Shown here: one piece after another, positions 63,746 through 64,000 of the stretch
How positions within the stretch are numbered: the first letter of the stretch is position 1
Layout: every line of letters starts with the position of its first letter
Source of the DNA: Phycisphaera sp.
Lineage (GTDB): Bacteria; Planctomycetota; Phycisphaerae; Phycisphaerales; UBA1924
Direction of reading: 5' to 3'
NCBI GenBank assembly: GCA_003712165.1
Contig: RHLH01000001.1
Span: forward strand, 434,001-498,000
Length of the DNA stretch: 64,000 nucleotides
Translations under genes and position numbers: made by a program
Notes under the pieces: generated by a model
What the model was told of the DNA's origin: nothing
The model's input: the letters and a program-made list of their open reading frames with translations, nothing else
Databases searched by the model: none

Positions 63746-64000
63746 ATGATGATCAGCCCACTCCTGGCAGCCGCGGACACGGCGGGTGTCGGCGTAGCGC
63801 CCGCGTGGGTGCTGGCGATCCCGTTCCTGCCGATGCTCGCGGTTGTGCTCACCACGCTCTGCGCCATCAGCAAGAACAAGACCAAGCTCCCGGCGTGGAT
63901 CACGGTTGGCTGTCTCGCCGGCAGCTTCGTGGTCACCATGCTCGCGTTCATGACGCTCTCGGGTGAGACGAACACCGTCACCGCCTGGCGATGGTTCGAT
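63746..64000 (+). CDS. nuoL: NADH-quinone oxidoreductase subunit L, N-terminal part
   Basis: Open to the window end. The first 85 residues, 'PAWVLAIPFLPMLAVVLTTLCAISKNKTK', 'KLPAWITVGCLAGSFVVTMLAFMTLSG' and a following '...TAWRWFD', agree with the first two helices and the periplasmic segment of NuoL. The ATG at 63746 is used; a TTG at 63734 with weak GGGG upstream is the other option, adding four residues. It follows nuoK by 24 bp, so J-K-L is one transcription unit here. Confidence 0.85.
   Translation, partial: MMISPLLAAADTAGVGVAPAWVLAIPFLPMLAVVLTTLCAISKNKTKLPAWITVGCLAGSFVVTMLAFMTLSGETNTVTAWRWFD

Overview
The window is GC-rich and gene-dense, with no rRNA, CRISPR array, insertion sequence or prophage. 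Gene content suggests a planctomycete, most likely Phycisphaerae: YicC, SecG with an acidic tail, PDZ proteases, large TPR proteins with signal peptides, a ComM/YifB protein, an ATP-dependent PEP carboxykinase, and a nuo cluster that here begins at nuoJ. The lineage call is inference from gene style, not from a marker gene. Almost all DNA is coding; no gap exceeds 300 bases, and many neighbours overlap by 4 bp.

Layout. 1-5 kb: tail of a SAM methyltransferase, a secreted Deg/HtrA-type protease, a class I amidotransferase with a HhH-GPD DNA glycosylase, a zinc-ribbon membrane protein and a sulfotransferase. 5-15 kb: carB followed by an unannotated-looking 42-residue membrane protein, a methyltransferase, an ArsR/SRPBCC operon with a palindrome at its start, glmS, a membrane protein and a GNAT acetyltransferase. 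15-25 kb: TolC-like lipoprotein, a GH35-like protein overlapping an HD (p)ppGpp-hydrolase-like gene, PDZ protein/kinase-fold pair, yicC, secG, tpiA. 25-38 kb: pckA, tRNA-His, two signalling proteins whose phosphotransfer residues are degenerate, gyrB behind a terminator-like leader, an L,D-transpeptidase, folate cyclo-ligase, rarA and plsC. 38-50 kb: a giant TPR/metallopeptidase-like protein, ruvX (apparently with an ATC start), a mannose-1-phosphate guanylyltransferase, ruvA, a CapD-type sugar-nucleotide enzyme, dut, an S1-domain protein, an oxidoreductase, thioredoxin and folP. 50-64 kb: a secreted Met-rich protein, ftsK, two O-methyltransferases, comM (probably leaderless), an M1-type peptidase, pgpA/pgsA and nuoJ-K-L (nuoL cut by the window end).

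Functionally the window is mainly housekeeping: pyrimidine/arginine supply (carB), amino-sugar and envelope precursor supply (glmS, manC-type enzyme, CapD-type enzyme, L,D-transpeptidase), central carbon (tpiA, pckA), DNA maintenance (HhH glycosylase, gyrB, rarA, ruvA, ruvX, ftsK, dut), folate (folP, cyclo-ligase), phospholipid synthesis (plsC, pgsA, pgpA) and respiration (nuoJKL). The most interesting parts are the pair of degenerate phosphorelay proteins at 27.0-30.9 kb (one keeps an apparently intact c-di-GMP-binding PilZ motif), the possible attenuator before gyrB, the ruvX frame that has no ATG/GTG/TTG/CTG start, and the short membrane protein after carB.
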